Shown: one piece after another, positions 32,657 through 42,412 of the stretch
Numbering within the stretch: the first letter of the stretch is position 1
How the letters are laid out: every line of letters starts with the position of its first letter
Assembly (NCBI RefSeq): GCF_016908635.1
Contig: NZ_JAFBEG010000002.1
Coordinates: forward strand, 1-64,000
Direction of reading: 5' to 3'
Origin: Sporohalobacter salinus
GTDB taxonomy: Bacteria > Bacillota > Halanaerobiia > Halobacteroidales > Acetohalobiaceae
DNA length: 64,000 nucleotides
Translations under genes and position numbers: made by a program
The notes under the pieces: model-generated
What the model saw: the letters and a program-made list of their open reading frames with translations, nothing else
The model's database searches: none
What the model was told of the DNA's origin: nothing

Positions 32657-33460
32657 ATGATTAAGATTAGTTTAGAGGTTTGTTCTTTAGCTAGTGGTAG
32701 TTCTGGGAATTCTATTTATATTGCTACAGATAAAAGAAAGATTTTAATAGATGCCGGTTTGAGCGGCAAAAGAATTTCAGAAAGATTAGATAAACTTAGT
32801 GTAGATGGTAGTGAATTAGATGCTATATTAGTTACTCATGAACATCGAGATCATATCAAAGGGGTGGGGGTTTTATCTCGTCGGTTTAATCTTCCCATCT
32901 ATGCTACTGAAAAAACATGGGCAGTTGCTGAAGAAGATTTAGGAAAGATTAAACCTAATCATAGGTGTATAATTAATAAAGAAGGATTAACATTAGGAGA
33001 TTTAGAAATAGAGTCTTTTGAGATTCCGCATGATGCTGTAGATCCTGTTGGTTTTACTCTTAAAAACCAGAGTAAGAAGGTTTCAGTTGCAACTGATATC
33101 GGTTATATGACAGAAGAAATCATGTCTAATTTAAAGAACTCGGAATTAGTTATTTTAGAATCAAATCATGATCTGGAGATGCTGAAAGCAGGTCCTTATC
33201 CCTGGTCATTAAAGAAAAGGATTATGAGTAAAGAAGGACATCTTTCAAATGATGATGCAGCAGCAACAGTAGTAGAGCTAGTAAAGAATTCAGTGGAGCG
33301 TATATTGTTAGCTCATCTTAGCAAAGATAATAATGTGCCAGAATTAGCCCATTTGACAATTAAGAATATGGTAATAGATGCCGGAATGGAGTTAGGGCGT
33401 GACTTACAACTAAATTTTGCCTATCGGGATGAAGTCAGTAAATTATTTCAAGTAGGCTAA
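32657..33460 (+). CDS. yycJ: MBL-fold hydrolase YycJ/WalJ-like
   Basis: A metallo-beta-lactamase-fold protein of about 267 residues. Motifs: CSLASGSSGNSIYI at the start, VTHEHRDHIKG (HxHxDH), VATDIGYM, ESNHDLEML and LAHLSKDNN. This is the pattern of YycJ (WalJ), a 5'-exonuclease-like protein of the wal locus. The start is uncertain. GGAG abuts the ATG chosen here; an ATG 24 bases upstream has no ribosome site, and an ATT nine bases after GGAG fits best by spacing. With the following HtrA and RlmH genes it forms the typical yycJ-htrA-rlmH block, separated from the regulator and kinase genes by 24 kb. Confidence 0.88.
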   Translation: MIKISLEVCSLASGSSGNSIYIATDKRKILIDAGLSGKRISERLDKLSVDGSELDAILVTHEHRDHIKGVGVLSRRFNLPIYATEKTWAVAEEDLGKIKPNHRCIINKEGLTLGDLEIESFEIPHDAVDPVGFTLKNQSKKVSVATDIGYMTEEIMSNLKNSELVILESNHDLEMLKAGPYPWSLKKRIMSKEGHLSNDDAAATVVELVKNSVERILLAHLSKDNNVPELAHLTIKNMVIDAGMELGRDLQLNFAYRDEVSKLFQVG

Positions 33461-33479
33461 AAAAGGAGGTAGCTAAGAG

Positions 33480-34631
33480 ATGAGTCCTTTCTTTGATAAT
33501 AATGGATATCGAGAATCTAATTTCTTTTCCTATTTTTTAGTAGCTTTAGTTGGTGCAGTTATCGGAGGATTGTTGGTAGCTTTTTTAGTTCCCGGCTTAA
33601 TTGCTGAAACTAACCACCAGAAATTAGAAACTAATCCTCCAGAGCAGATAGACCAATCTAAAAACCAGAACTTAGATACTAATGCTTCTGTAGCAGAGGT
33701 GGTTAGTCAAGTGGGACCGGCTGTAGTTAAGATTACTACTGTTGAAAATAGATTGATTTATGACTTTTTTTATGGACGTAGAAATAAACGAGTGACTGGA
33801 GAAGGATCAGGAGTTATCTTTGATAAACGCGGCTACATATTAACCAATAATCATGTAGTAGCAGAGGCAGATCGGATTAAGGTATTATTAACTTTAGATC
33901 AGAAGAAACAGCAGGAATTTGCTGGAAAAGTAGTAGGCAAAGATCCTGTGACAGATTTAGCAGTAGTTAGGATTGAAGGAAAGGATTTACCAGTAGCAAA
34001 ATTAGGTAATTCTGATGATTTGCAGGCAGGACAACAGGTTATTGCTATCGGAAATCCCTTTGGTTTTTCTAATACAGTAACTACCGGGGTGATTAGCGCC
34101 GTTGGTAGAAAATTAGAAATTCAAAAGGGAACTGAATTAACTGATATGATTCAGACTGATGCGGCTATCAATCCTGGGAATAGTGGGGGAGCATTGTTGG
34201 ATAGAAAAGGTCGTGTAATTGGAATTAATACTGCCATTATTCAGGGGGCTCAGGGCCTTGGTTTTGCAATACCAATTAATACTGCCAAAGATATAGCTAA
34301 AGAAATAATTGAGAAAGGTAAGGTTATTAGACCATGGCTTGGGATTTATGGTATTACTCTTAATTCTAATTTAGCTGAAGAATATGAACTTTCTCGAAAA
34401 AAAGGAGTATTTATTGCTAAAGTAGTTGAAAATAGTCCTGCTCATAAAGCTGGGCTTAAACAAGGGGATATAATTTCTAAAATTAATGGTAATACAATTG
34501 AGACTATGACTAAACTACGTAATTATTTAAAAGAATTACAGGTAGGACAAGAGATTCAGATAGGATTTTATCGAAAAGGTGACTTAGAGAAAGTTACTGT
34601 GAAGTTAGGGACACATCCTAAATCGAAATAA
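33480..34631 (+). CDS. htrA: HtrA/DegP-type serine protease, second copy
   Basis: A 383-residue S1C protease. A short cytosolic tail, one membrane helix (about 16-38), an Asn/Gln-rich linker, a trypsin-like domain and a PDZ domain (about 283-370). Triad: His in LTNNHVVAEA, Asp in VTDLAVVRI, Ser in NPGNSGGALL. It should degrade or refold damaged envelope proteins. It is encoded 19 bases after yycJ and followed by a terminator and rlmH, the usual order of the wal block. The paralogue at 9.4-10.6 kb shares the same architecture. Confidence 0.94.
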   Translation: MSPFFDNNGYRESNFFSYFLVALVGAVIGGLLVAFLVPGLIAETNHQKLETNPPEQIDQSKNQNLDTNASVAEVVSQVGPAVVKITTVENRLIYDFFYGRRNKRVTGEGSGVIFDKRGYILTNNHVVAEADRIKVLLTLDQKKQQEFAGKVVGKDPVTDLAVVRIEGKDLPVAKLGNSDDLQAGQQVIAIGNPFGFSNTVTTGVISAVGRKLEIQKGTELTDMIQTDAAINPGNSGGALLDRKGRVIGINTAIIQGAQGLGFAIPINTAKDIAKEIIEKGKVIRPWLGIYGITLNSNLAEEYELSRKKGVFIAKVVENSPAHKAGLKQGDIISKINGNTIETMTKLRNYLKELQVGQEIQIGFYRKGDLEKVTVKLGTHPKSK

Positions 34632-34645
34632 GTAGATTTTTTATC

Positions 34646-34672
34646 AAAAAGGCTAGTTAAACTAGCCTTTTT
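34646..34672 (+). terminator. Terminator between htrA and rlmH
   Basis: AAAAAGGCTAGTT-A-AACTAGCCTTTTT, 13-bp stem with T tail. The downstream gene starts 22 bases later, so rlmH probably has partial readthrough or an internal promoter. Confidence 0.85.
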
Positions 34673-34693
34673 GATTATGAAGGAGTAGATAAT

Positions 34694-35173
34694 ATGCAAG
34701 TTAATTTAATAACTGTTGGTAGTTTAAAAACAGATTACATTCAAAGAGGAAGTGATGAATTTAGAAAACGATTAAGTAGGTATAGTGATTTAGATATAAT
34801 TGAAGTCAAGGCCGAGAAATTAGGCAGTAATTTAAGCGAGGGCCAAAAGGATAAAATCAAAAAGCAAGAAGCTGAACGTATTATAGATAAGATGAATAAT
34901 TCTGCTTATAGTATAGCTCTTGATTATCAAGGTAAGCATATGACTTCAAAAGGCTTAGCTAAATCCATTAGTAATTTACAGGTGCAGGGTTATAGTAAGC
35001 TGGAGTTTATTATTGGTGGTACTTTAGGACTACATGATCAGATTAGAAAAGAGGCGGATTATGTGTTAGCTCTGTCGAATATGACCTTTACCCATGAAAT
35101 GGCGCGTTTAATTTTATTAGAGCAAATTTACCGTGCTTTCAAAATTTTGAATGGCGAAAATTATCATCGATAA
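34694..35173 (+). CDS. rlmH: 23S rRNA pseudouridine-1915 N3-methyltransferase RlmH
   Basis: A 159-residue SPOUT enzyme that methylates pseudouridine 1915 in helix 69 of 23S rRNA. Diagnostic phrases: IALDYQGKHMTSKGLA, FIIGGTLGLHDQIR and the C-terminal SNMTFTHEMARLILLEQIYRAFKILNGENYHR-type end, which makes the trefoil knot. Full length. AAGGAGTAGATAAT precedes the start. The clearly conserved end and size make this one of the safest calls here. Confidence 0.96.
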   Translation: MQVNLITVGSLKTDYIQRGSDEFRKRLSRYSDLDIIEVKAEKLGSNLSEGQKDKIKKQEAERIIDKMNNSAYSIALDYQGKHMTSKGLAKSISNLQVQGYSKLEFIIGGTLGLHDQIRKEADYVLALSNMTFTHEMARLILLEQIYRAFKILNGENYHR

Positions 35174-35285
35174 ATTTAATTATAAAGGCTTATTTGCAAA
35201 AAACTTTATTTTTATTCTTTAAAGGAAATTTTAAAGTTAAATTGAAAGATTGTAATAGGTCGTTAATTTATAAGGGGGAGGTATT

Positions 35286-37454
35286 GTGGGGGATAACAAA
35301 GAACTCATTTTTGCTTTAGATATTGGGACTAGAACTGTAGTTGGAGTTATATTTAAGCAGCAGGAAGATAAATTAATTGTTGAAGAGTCAGAGATAGTAG
35401 AACATGAGCGGCGTTCAATGTTAGATGGTCAGATCCATAATGTTTCTGAAGTTACAGCTCAGGTACAGAAGCTTAAAACTAGATTAGAAGAGAAAGTAGA
35501 TATAGAGTTAGATAAAGTGGCTATTGCAGCAGCTGGGCGAGCATTGAAGACGGTAAAGGGATCATTTGAACTTCAATTTAAGAATAATAAGGAAGTAACT
35601 AAAGAAGATGTTAAAACTCTACAGTTTACTGCAGTTCAAAAAGCCCAGGAAGAGTTAGTAGCTAAAAGTGATAAAAAATCAGCAGCAGGTTATCACTTTG
35701 TAGGCTATAGTGTAATTCAGAGTAAATTAGATGGAATGGAAATCACAGATTTAGTAGGCCAGCGGGGTTCTAGAATAGAGGTAGAAGTAGTAGCTACCTT
35801 TTTACCACGAGTAGTAGTAGACTCTCTGTTAACAGTGATTAGACAAGCTGATCTAGAAGTAGAACATTTGACTTTAGAGCCGATTGCTGCTTCTAATCTA
35901 TTAATTCCTCAGCAGATGCATGATTTCAATTTAGCTTTAATAGATATTGGAGCAGGTACTTCCGATATTGCTGTAACTAGAGAGGGAACTATCATTGGTT
36001 ATGATATGGTTCCTGTAGCAGGAGATGAAATAACTGAAGTAATCTGTGATAAATATATGTTGGATTATCATAGCGCTGAAGAAATTAAGCGTGGATTAGC
36101 TGATAAAGAGAAGTTTATGATTAAAGATATATTGGATCAGGATGTGGAACTACCGGCTCAGGAGGTTTTAGAAGAGATAGAGCCTAAAGCAGAGGAATTG
36201 GCAAATTTAATTGGAGAGAGAATTATTGAATTGAATCAAAAACAACCTCAGGCAGTTATCTGTTTTGGGGGAGGAAGTTTAGCTCCTTTATTAAAAGATA
36301 AATTAGCTCAAAGCTTAGAATTACCGAGTAATCGAGTGGGAATTAAGAATAAGCAGGATTCAAATCAGATTGAAGGTGAAATTGAAGGGGTCACAATAAC
36401 CCAGGGAATTACTCCACTAGGTATCGGTTTAAGTACTTATCTTAATCAAAACCAGGCTAACTTTTTAGATGTGACTGTTAATGATGATTTAATTCATCTT
36501 TTTACTTTAACAGAACCTAAAGTATCAGATGCACTTTTAGCAGCAGAAATTGATTTTAAAGAATTAGAACCTAATCTCGGCTTAGCTTTGACCGTAGAAG
36601 TGAATGATGAAATTAAAGTTATTCCTGGTGAACCAGGAACAGCTGGTGAAGTCAGGTTAAACGGTGAAGAGGTAGGGATTGATGCCGGAATTAGTAATGG
36701 GGATGAGATTGAAGTAGAGTTTGGAGAGCAAGGACAGACTGGAGAAGGTACTATAGCAGATGTAGTACCAAGATTAGAAAGTAAAGAAATTATTGCTAAT
36801 GGAGAAAAAATAGAGCTGAAGCCTCAGTATTATCTAGATGATGAATTGGTAACATTAGATACTCCACTTCATGATAGAGCTGAAATTACTTATCAGGAAA
36901 TATTAACCGTAGGAGAGGCTATAGAAGAGATTTGGGATATAAAATTAGTTAATCTTAAAGAGCGAATAATAGAATATGAAGTTAACGGAAATAGAAGAAA
37001 AAAGAGATATAGTAATTATTATGTTGAATTAAATGGTAATCAAGTTAGTTTAGATACCGAGATCCAGTCCGAAGATGAACTATTTTTTGAGCAGCTAGAT
37101 CAGAATGCAGATGAAAAGTTAACAGTTGATGAGGCTCTAGAAGGAGTGGATATTGCTTCTAGTTTAGAGATAGTAATGAATAATCGACCTTTAGAAATAC
37201 CTGATGCCGGTTTCGAATTATTGAAAAATGGGACCGAAACTACCTTAGATGCTGAAGTAAATTCTGGAGATGAAATCACTTATCAACCAGGAGAAATGAC
37301 TATTAAAGATGTCTTAGATTATATTAATTATAAATTATCTGATGATGATTTAGAAAAGGTAGAGATCAAGAAAAATGGTGTCAGTGCGCAGCTGCATAAT
37401 AAAGTAGCTGATGGGGATCAGATTAATGTCTTTTTATCTACATTATCTCAATAA
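35286..37454 (+). CDS. FtsA/PilM-like actin-fold ATPase with beta-grasp-like tail
   Basis: A 722-residue cytosolic protein. Residues about 5-390 are an actin/FtsA-type ATPase (phosphate motif ALDIGTRTVVGV, ALIDIGAGTSDIAVTREG, CFGGGSLAPLL). The remainder, about 400-720, contains four or so repeats of small beta domains, each with a GDEI-type turn (EVNDEIKVIPGE, ISNGDEIEVEFGE, VNSGDEITYQPGE, VADGDQINVFLS). These recall SLBB or thiamine-S-like beta-grasp modules. It starts at GTG after GGGGGAGG. Proteins of this kind are annotated as cell division FtsA-like in clostridia; the role is not established. It may organise a membrane or envelope complex. Confidence 0.78.
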   Translation: MGDNKELIFALDIGTRTVVGVIFKQQEDKLIVEESEIVEHERRSMLDGQIHNVSEVTAQVQKLKTRLEEKVDIELDKVAIAAAGRALKTVKGSFELQFKNNKEVTKEDVKTLQFTAVQKAQEELVAKSDKKSAAGYHFVGYSVIQSKLDGMEITDLVGQRGSRIEVEVVATFLPRVVVDSLLTVIRQADLEVEHLTLEPIAASNLLIPQQMHDFNLALIDIGAGTSDIAVTREGTIIGYDMVPVAGDEITEVICDKYMLDYHSAEEIKRGLADKEKFMIKDILDQDVELPAQEVLEEIEPKAEELANLIGERIIELNQKQPQAVICFGGGSLAPLLKDKLAQSLELPSNRVGIKNKQDSNQIEGEIEGVTITQGITPLGIGLSTYLNQNQANFLDVTVNDDLIHLFTLTEPKVSDALLAAEIDFKELEPNLGLALTVEVNDEIKVIPGEPGTAGEVRLNGEEVGIDAGISNGDEIEVEFGEQGQTGEGTIADVVPRLESKEIIANGEKIELKPQYYLDDELVTLDTPLHDRAEITYQEILTVGEAIEEIWDIKLVNLKERIIEYEVNGNRRKKRYSNYYVELNGNQVSLDTEIQSEDELFFEQLDQNADEKLTVDEALEGVDIASSLEIVMNNRPLEIPDAGFELLKNGTETTLDAEVNSGDEITYQPGEMTIKDVLDYINYKLSDDDLEKVEIKKNGVSAQLHNKVADGDQINVFLSTLSQ

Positions 37455-37532
37455 GTAGGTGTGAATACATGAAAAAGCAGCGCGTCATATGTTAGAAAGC
37501 TTGTAGCATTGAGATCGAAAGGAGATGGAAGG

Positions 37533-38798
37533 ATGCCTTCCTTTTTAAATATTGATGAAGAGCTACATTTAACAGATTTAATAGATATTAACATTTTACA
37601 GCAGATTCAGGATAGATTTTCTGAAGCAACCGGTTTGGCAGCTATTATAATTGATGATCAGGGAGAACCGGTGACTGAACCAAGTAATTTTTCTGACATT
37701 TGTTCGTTAGTCTTATCTACTGACCGGGGAATGAAAAATTGCTTTGATTATAATTTCTCTGAGGGTGATTTTGAATCCAAAGAAGAACCATTAGTTTTTC
37801 ATTGTCACATGGGATTTGTAGATCTTGTAGTTCCTATTATTGTAGCTGATGAATGTTTTGGAGTAGTAAAGTGTGGACAGATTCTACCTGAAGAATCTAA
37901 AGTTGAGATGGTTGATAAGGTGAAATCTCGCTTAAAGAGTTTAGATATTAATGATGTAGAGGTTAAAAAATTACTTCAACAGATGAAACAGATACCGCGT
38001 CCTAAGATCAATGCTGCAGCTAATTTATTATCTTTATTGGCCAATTATATTGTAGAAATGAGCGCTACTACTTTAATTCAAAAGCAGCTTCATTTTAAAA
38101 ATTATCAATTAATGCAAGAAGTTAATAATAGAATGGAAGTAGAGACGAACTTACAGCAAGCAGAATTGAAAGCTTTGCAGTCCCAGATGAATCCTCATTT
38201 TTTATTTAACAGCTTAAATATTATAGCTCGTCTAGCACTTTTAGAGGGAGCAGAGGAAACCCAGGAGATGGTTCATTCTCTTTCTGATCTATTGCGTTAT
38301 AGTCTTCGTAAAGAAGAGATAGTTACTTTAAGTGAAGAATTAAATTATATTAAAGATTATATTAAAATTCAAAAGGCTAGATTTGGAGAACAAATAAAAT
38401 TTGTTATTGATGTAAATGAGGAATTATTAAGTTATAAGATTCCTTTTATGAGTTTGCAACCGCTAGTAGAGAATGCTATTATTCATGGCTTAGAACCTAA
38501 AGATACTTCGGGGAAAATTGAAATTTTAAGTGAAGAAACAGAAGATAAGTTGATTATTAAAGTGATGGATGATGGAGTAGGGATTGAACAGGATAAAATT
38601 AGAGAAATCATTGAAGCGCGTGAAAGAGAAGTAACAGAAACCCATACCTCAAGTATGGGGATTAATAATGTTCATCAAAGATTAAAGCATTATTATGGAT
38701 CTAAATATGGTGTGAAAATTTATAGTGACAAAGGTGAAGGAACGGAAGTTAGAATTTCATTTCCCAAATTAGAAACTGGGAGTGATAATGATGTATAG
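37533..38798 (+). CDS. PocR-domain sensor histidine kinase (LytS/YesM type)
   Basis: A 421-residue soluble sensor kinase. The N-terminal PocR domain (about 5-175: TDLIDINILQQIQDRFSEAT, CFGVVKCGQI) binds a small ligand in relatives. The His_kinase domain has QSQMNPHFLFNSLNIIARL with the phospho-acceptor His, then a HATPase with PLVENAIIHGL and DDGVGIEQDK. The internal ATG chosen follows AAGGAG by eight bases; an ATG 24 bases earlier has no such site. No membrane segments. It overlaps the AraC-type regulator gene, forming a two-component system. In relatives PocR responds to small diols and fermentation products; the ligand here is unknown. Confidence 0.9.
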   Translation: MPSFLNIDEELHLTDLIDINILQQIQDRFSEATGLAAIIIDDQGEPVTEPSNFSDICSLVLSTDRGMKNCFDYNFSEGDFESKEEPLVFHCHMGFVDLVVPIIVADECFGVVKCGQILPEESKVEMVDKVKSRLKSLDINDVEVKKLLQQMKQIPRPKINAAANLLSLLANYIVEMSATTLIQKQLHFKNYQLMQEVNNRMEVETNLQQAELKALQSQMNPHFLFNSLNIIARLALLEGAEETQEMVHSLSDLLRYSLRKEEIVTLSEELNYIKDYIKIQKARFGEQIKFVIDVNEELLSYKIPFMSLQPLVENAIIHGLEPKDTSGKIEILSEETEDKLIIKVMDDGVGIEQDKIREIIEAREREVTETHTSSMGINNVHQRLKHYYGSKYGVKIYSDKGEGTEVRISFPKLETGSDNDV

Positions 38799-39882
38799 AG
38801 TATTAATTGTAGATGATGAACCGCTAGAGAGAAAGGCCATGAGAAAAGTGATTACTGAACGAGTTAAGGAATTGCGGTTAATTGGTGAAGCTACTAACGG
38901 AGAAGAAGCCTTAGAAATTACTAAAGCTGAGAATCCAGATTTAATTTTAATGGACATTAAGATGCCAAAAGTTGATGGCTTAGAAGCGACTAAGAAGATT
39001 ATAGACTCATATCCAGGAACTAAAATAGTGATAATTACAGCTTATAATGAATTTAATTATGCTCAACAAGCAATTAAATATGGAGCAGTAGATTATCTAT
39101 TAAAACCGGTTAAACCAGATAAGATAGTTGATATTTTTATGGAATTAATAACTGAAATCGAAGAGGAACGGCTTTATAATCAATTATTAAGCCATTGTTA
39201 TAATGATTCAGAAGAGAGTATTGAGTTTCATCAGGAGTTTTTTGATAGAGAAAAGAAATTGTATGAATTAGTAAAAAAAGGAAATATACAAGAGGTTGAA
39301 AGTTTCATAGATCGTTCTTTATCTCTTATTAGGAGAAAAAAAGATTATTCTTTAGTTAAATTAAAGATAAGGATTATAGAATATTTAGTTTCATTATCCC
39401 GGACTATTAATCAGGAAGCAGAGATAAATATTTGTCACTTTTATTTTGAAGAGTTATTAAGTGAAGCAACAGAATTGAATACAGTTTTACAGTTTGTTAA
39501 TTGGGTAAAGAATAAGTTAAAAGAGGTAATAAAGAAGATAGAAGATGCATATGATGAAATAGATGATGATGTAGTTAAAAGTGCAATTAATTATATTCAG
39601 AAGAATTTTAATCAAGACTTAACTTTAGAAGAGGTAGCGAAAGAAGTTCACTTAAATTCTTCTTATTTAAGCCATATATTTAAAGAAGAGACAGGAAGTG
39701 GCTTTAATGATTATTTAACAGAAATTAGACTGGATAAGGCTCAGGAATTACTGAGAAATTCTAATCAAAACATTACTACTATTGCTAATCAAGTTGGTTA
39801 TAAAAATGCTAATTATTTTAGTCAGGTGTTTAAAAAGGAATTTAACTTGACGCCAACCGAATATCGCAAAAAGAACAATTAA
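38791..39882 (+). CDS. AraC-type response regulator (YesN-like)
   Basis: A 363-residue regulator. The receiver domain has VLIVDDEPLER, the acceptor Asp in LILMDIKMPKVDG and Lys in DYLLKPVKP. A linker leads to a C-terminal AraC helix-turn-helix (about 265-363: LTLEEVAKEVHLNSSYLSHI and IANQVGYKNANYFSQVFKKE). It pairs with the PocR kinase, whose stop it overlaps by eight bases. I chose ATG 38791, eight bases after GGGAG, although ATG at 38788 works equally well. Target genes are not visible, but the divergent-terminated neighbourhood leaves the peptide importer as a speculative candidate. Confidence 0.92.
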   Translation: MYRVLIVDDEPLERKAMRKVITERVKELRLIGEATNGEEALEITKAENPDLILMDIKMPKVDGLEATKKIIDSYPGTKIVIITAYNEFNYAQQAIKYGAVDYLLKPVKPDKIVDIFMELITEIEEERLYNQLLSHCYNDSEESIEFHQEFFDREKKLYELVKKGNIQEVESFIDRSLSLIRRKKDYSLVKLKIRIIEYLVSLSRTINQEAEINICHFYFEELLSEATELNTVLQFVNWVKNKLKEVIKKIEDAYDEIDDDVVKSAINYIQKNFNQDLTLEEVAKEVHLNSSYLSHIFKEETGSGFNDYLTEIRLDKAQELLRNSNQNITTIANQVGYKNANYFSQVFKKEFNLTPTEYRKKNN

Positions 39883-39910
39883 AAAAGCCTGAGTTAACTC
39901 AGGCTTTTTT
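39881..39910. terminator. Bidirectional terminator
   Basis: AAAAAAGCCTGAGTT/AACTCAGGCTTTTTT, perfect palindrome between convergent genes. The stop codon region of the Xaa-Pro peptidase gene overlaps its right arm. Confidence 0.9.
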
Positions 39911-41095
39911 AATTGTAATCAGTTCTTCGGAAGCAGTAGTTAATTTTTCTGGTTTATCTTTAGTAACTAAATATGTGTTTTCGATTCCAATGGCTCCAAT
40001 GTCAGGGACTACTAATTTAGGTTCTAAAGCTATAGTCATACCTGGTTTTAATTTAAGATCTAAACCTGAAGCTAAAAATGGAAATTCATTCAATTCGACA
40101 CCTACCCCATGACCGACAAACTTTTCCTTGTTATTGCCGTAGCCAAGATAATATTCAGCTACTTCTAATTCTTCAGCTAATTTTTTTCCTTCTTCATAGA
40201 TATCTTGCCAACTATACTCAGGAGTTAAATATTTACTTAATCTAGTTTGCAGTTGTACCATCTTGTCATATGTTTTTTGAAGATAAGCACTTGGTTTGCC
40301 TATTATAGCCATGCGAGTTTGATCAGCATGATAACCATGGTGAGTAGCAACATAATCAAGTATAATGGGACTATTATCTTTGATTGTGCTTTTTGAAGCT
40401 CCTACTCCGGCACTAGAATGAACACCTGTGCCAGCACAGATAGAATCAACTTTTATATTAGTTGTAGATTTCTTTCCAGCTGTACAGACACCTAAAGGCA
40501 GTTCGTTATTTAATCCTCTCATTCTAATAAAACCGGTATGGCCTTTTTGGCGCAGATCTTTCTCTATAATAGCAGATAATTCGAGTTCACTAATGTCTGG
40601 TGTTAGGTTTTTCTTAATTAACTGTGGTATTGATTTTAATTTATTAGCAGCACGTTTGATTAATTTGATTTCAGAATCTGATTTGATCATTCTTGTCTGA
40701 CGAATCTGGGGTGTAATATTGATAACTTTATCAGTTGCAAATATTTGTTGGAGTTTAGTTACCGTTTTATAAGGAAGAATATCTAACTCTAATCCTAATT
40801 TTGTTGGTAAGTCAATATTTTCTTTTTTAAGAATATCGATTAGTTCTTTTGAACTTTTAAATTCAATAACATTTTCTAAACCTGTTTCTTTTTTAGCTCT
40901 TTTATTGTCGCTACGGACTAATAATATCGGTTTACCGTTGCTTGGAATATAAAGATATTCACCTTGAATAGTACCACTAAAGTAAAATAGATCTGCATTT
41001 TGTATAATTATACCTGCTTCTATATTTTGTTTACTTAATTTTTGCTGGAATTTTGTTATTCGTGACTCTAATTTTTCTTTGGATATAGATATCAT
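39899..41095 (-). CDS. Xaa-Pro aminopeptidase-like M24 peptidase
   Basis: A 398-residue cytosolic pita-bread metalloprotease. The creatinase-N domain (about 10-140) precedes the M24 domain. Metal ligands are present: ILDYVATHHGYHADQTR (two Asp), FVGHGVGVELNE (His), ALEPKLVVPD (Glu) and IGIENTYLV (Glu). It should cleave the first residue from Xaa-Pro peptides, in line with the peptide importer encoded next to it. AGGAGGAAAGATAA precedes ATG. It is divergent from the dpp operon. The exact specificity is inferred. Confidence 0.88.
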   Translation of the reverse strand: MISISKEKLESRITKFQQKLSKQNIEAGIIIQNADLFYFSGTIQGEYLYIPSNGKPILLVRSDNKRAKKETGLENVIEFKSSKELIDILKKENIDLPTKLGLELDILPYKTVTKLQQIFATDKVINITPQIRQTRMIKSDSEIKLIKRAANKLKSIPQLIKKNLTPDISELELSAIIEKDLRQKGHTGFIRMRGLNNELPLGVCTAGKKSTTNIKVDSICAGTGVHSSAGVGASKSTIKDNSPIILDYVATHHGYHADQTRMAIIGKPSAYLQKTYDKMVQLQTRLSKYLTPEYSWQDIYEEGKKLAEELEVAEYYLGYGNNKEKFVGHGVGVELNEFPFLASGLDLKLKPGMTIALEPKLVVPDIGAIGIENTYLVTKDKPEKLTTASEELITIKKA

Positions 41096-41204
41096 TTATC
41101 TTTCCTCCTTACTTGATACTTTAAAAGTAGTATACCATAGTTTAGTTAATATTAAAATTATTATTGAGTAGTTTAAAACCAATCCAGTAATTATATTACT
41201 AATT

Positions 41205-41232
41205 TGACAAAACTTTCAAAAAATAATATACT
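41205..41232 (+). promoter_or_regulatory. Sigma-A-type promoter and leader of the peptide importer operon
   Basis: TTGACA, 16 bases, TATACT. The start codon of dppB is about 230 bases downstream, leaving a long leader with a small hairpin AAACCATTTTATGGTTT (about 41264-41280). The whole interval 41096-41463 holds no gene. Confidence 0.75.
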
Positions 41233-41463
41233 TACAATGTAAGACTCCATTTAATGTTATTTTAAACCATTTTATGGTTTGAATTATACAGAAGAATTTT
41301 GTGTCTTCGACATCAGAAGTAATTTTAAAGTTTATATTAATTATGAAAGATAATAAGATTTTTAAGGGGGGAAGTTTTTGCTTGCTTATAGAGAATTTAC
41401 CTGACTTACATTTGTCATAATATTTTGATACTTTGCTTAAAATTAAGAAAAGGAGGGAAAATA

Positions 41464-42387
41464 GTGCTGACATATATAATTAGGAGAACTTTGATGATTA
41501 TACCTATTTTAATTGGTGTTGCTACGATAACTTTTTTACTTAATTTTGTTCTAGTTCCTGGTGACCCAGTGAGGATCGCTATGGGTCAACATGCGGACCC
41601 AGAAACGATAAAAATGATTAGAGAGGAGATGGGGTTAAATGATCCCTTATATGTTCAATATTTTAGATTTGTAGGTAGGATGTTTAAATTTGATTTTGGT
41701 AAATCATTTACTAATGATCGGCCAGTAATAGATATTATCATAGAACGAGTTCCCGCTACAGCTAAATTAACTTTTGGGGCTATGGCTTTTGCTATTATAG
41801 TGGGAGTAAGTGCTGGTGTTGTTTCGGCTATTTTTCCGAATAGTATTTGGGATTATTTATTTATGTTGTTTGCGATGGTAGGAATATCTGTGCCAGTTTA
41901 TTTTCTAGGGATGATTTTAATTTGGATTTTTGCTTTAAATTTAGACATATTGCCAGTTGGAGGATATGGTAGTTGGCAGCATTTAATATTACCCAGCATA
42001 GCTTTGGGTAGCCTCCAAGCAGCTAGAATTGCTCGGATGACTAGGTCGAGCATGTTAGAAGTAATTAATAAAAATTACATCAAAACAGCTCGGGCCAAAG
42101 GTTTAGCTGAAAAGGTAGTGATTTTAAAGCATGGTTTGCGTAATGCTTTAATCCCAGTAATAACAGTAATTGGGACACAATTGGGTTTCTTATTAGGGGG
42201 AGCTGTATTAACAGAAACTACTTTTTCTTGGCCGGGTCTTGGTCGACTAGCTGTAAATGCTGTAATGAAACGTGATTTTCCATTAATTCAAGGAACAGTT
42301 TTATTTTTGGCTTTTGTATTTATCATAGTCAACTTGTTAGTTGATTTAAGTTATGGCTTTTTAGATCCACGAATACGGTACGATTAG
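41464..42387 (+). CDS. dppB: Peptide ABC importer permease 1 (DppB/OppB)
   Basis: A 307-residue membrane permease with about six helices. It starts at GTG, with AGGAGGGAAAATA seven bases before it; a longer ATG frame would run through the ribosome site. N-terminal TYIIRRTLMIIPILIGVATI and the periplasmic-side motif GDPVRIAMGQHADPETI are typical of the DppB/OppB family. The EAA loop AKGLAEKVVILKHGLRNALIPVI contacts the ATPases. It begins the five-gene importer operon. Confidence 0.93.
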   Translation: MLTYIIRRTLMIIPILIGVATITFLLNFVLVPGDPVRIAMGQHADPETIKMIREEMGLNDPLYVQYFRFVGRMFKFDFGKSFTNDRPVIDIIIERVPATAKLTFGAMAFAIIVGVSAGVVSAIFPNSIWDYLFMLFAMVGISVPVYFLGMILIWIFALNLDILPVGGYGSWQHLILPSIALGSLQAARIARMTRSSMLEVINKNYIKTARAKGLAEKVVILKHGLRNALIPVITVIGTQLGFLLGGAVLTETTFSWPGLGRLAVNAVMKRDFPLIQGTVLFLAFVFIIVNLLVDLSYGFLDPRIRYD

Positions 42388-42412
42388 AATTAACCAAAGG
42401 GAGGTATTGACA

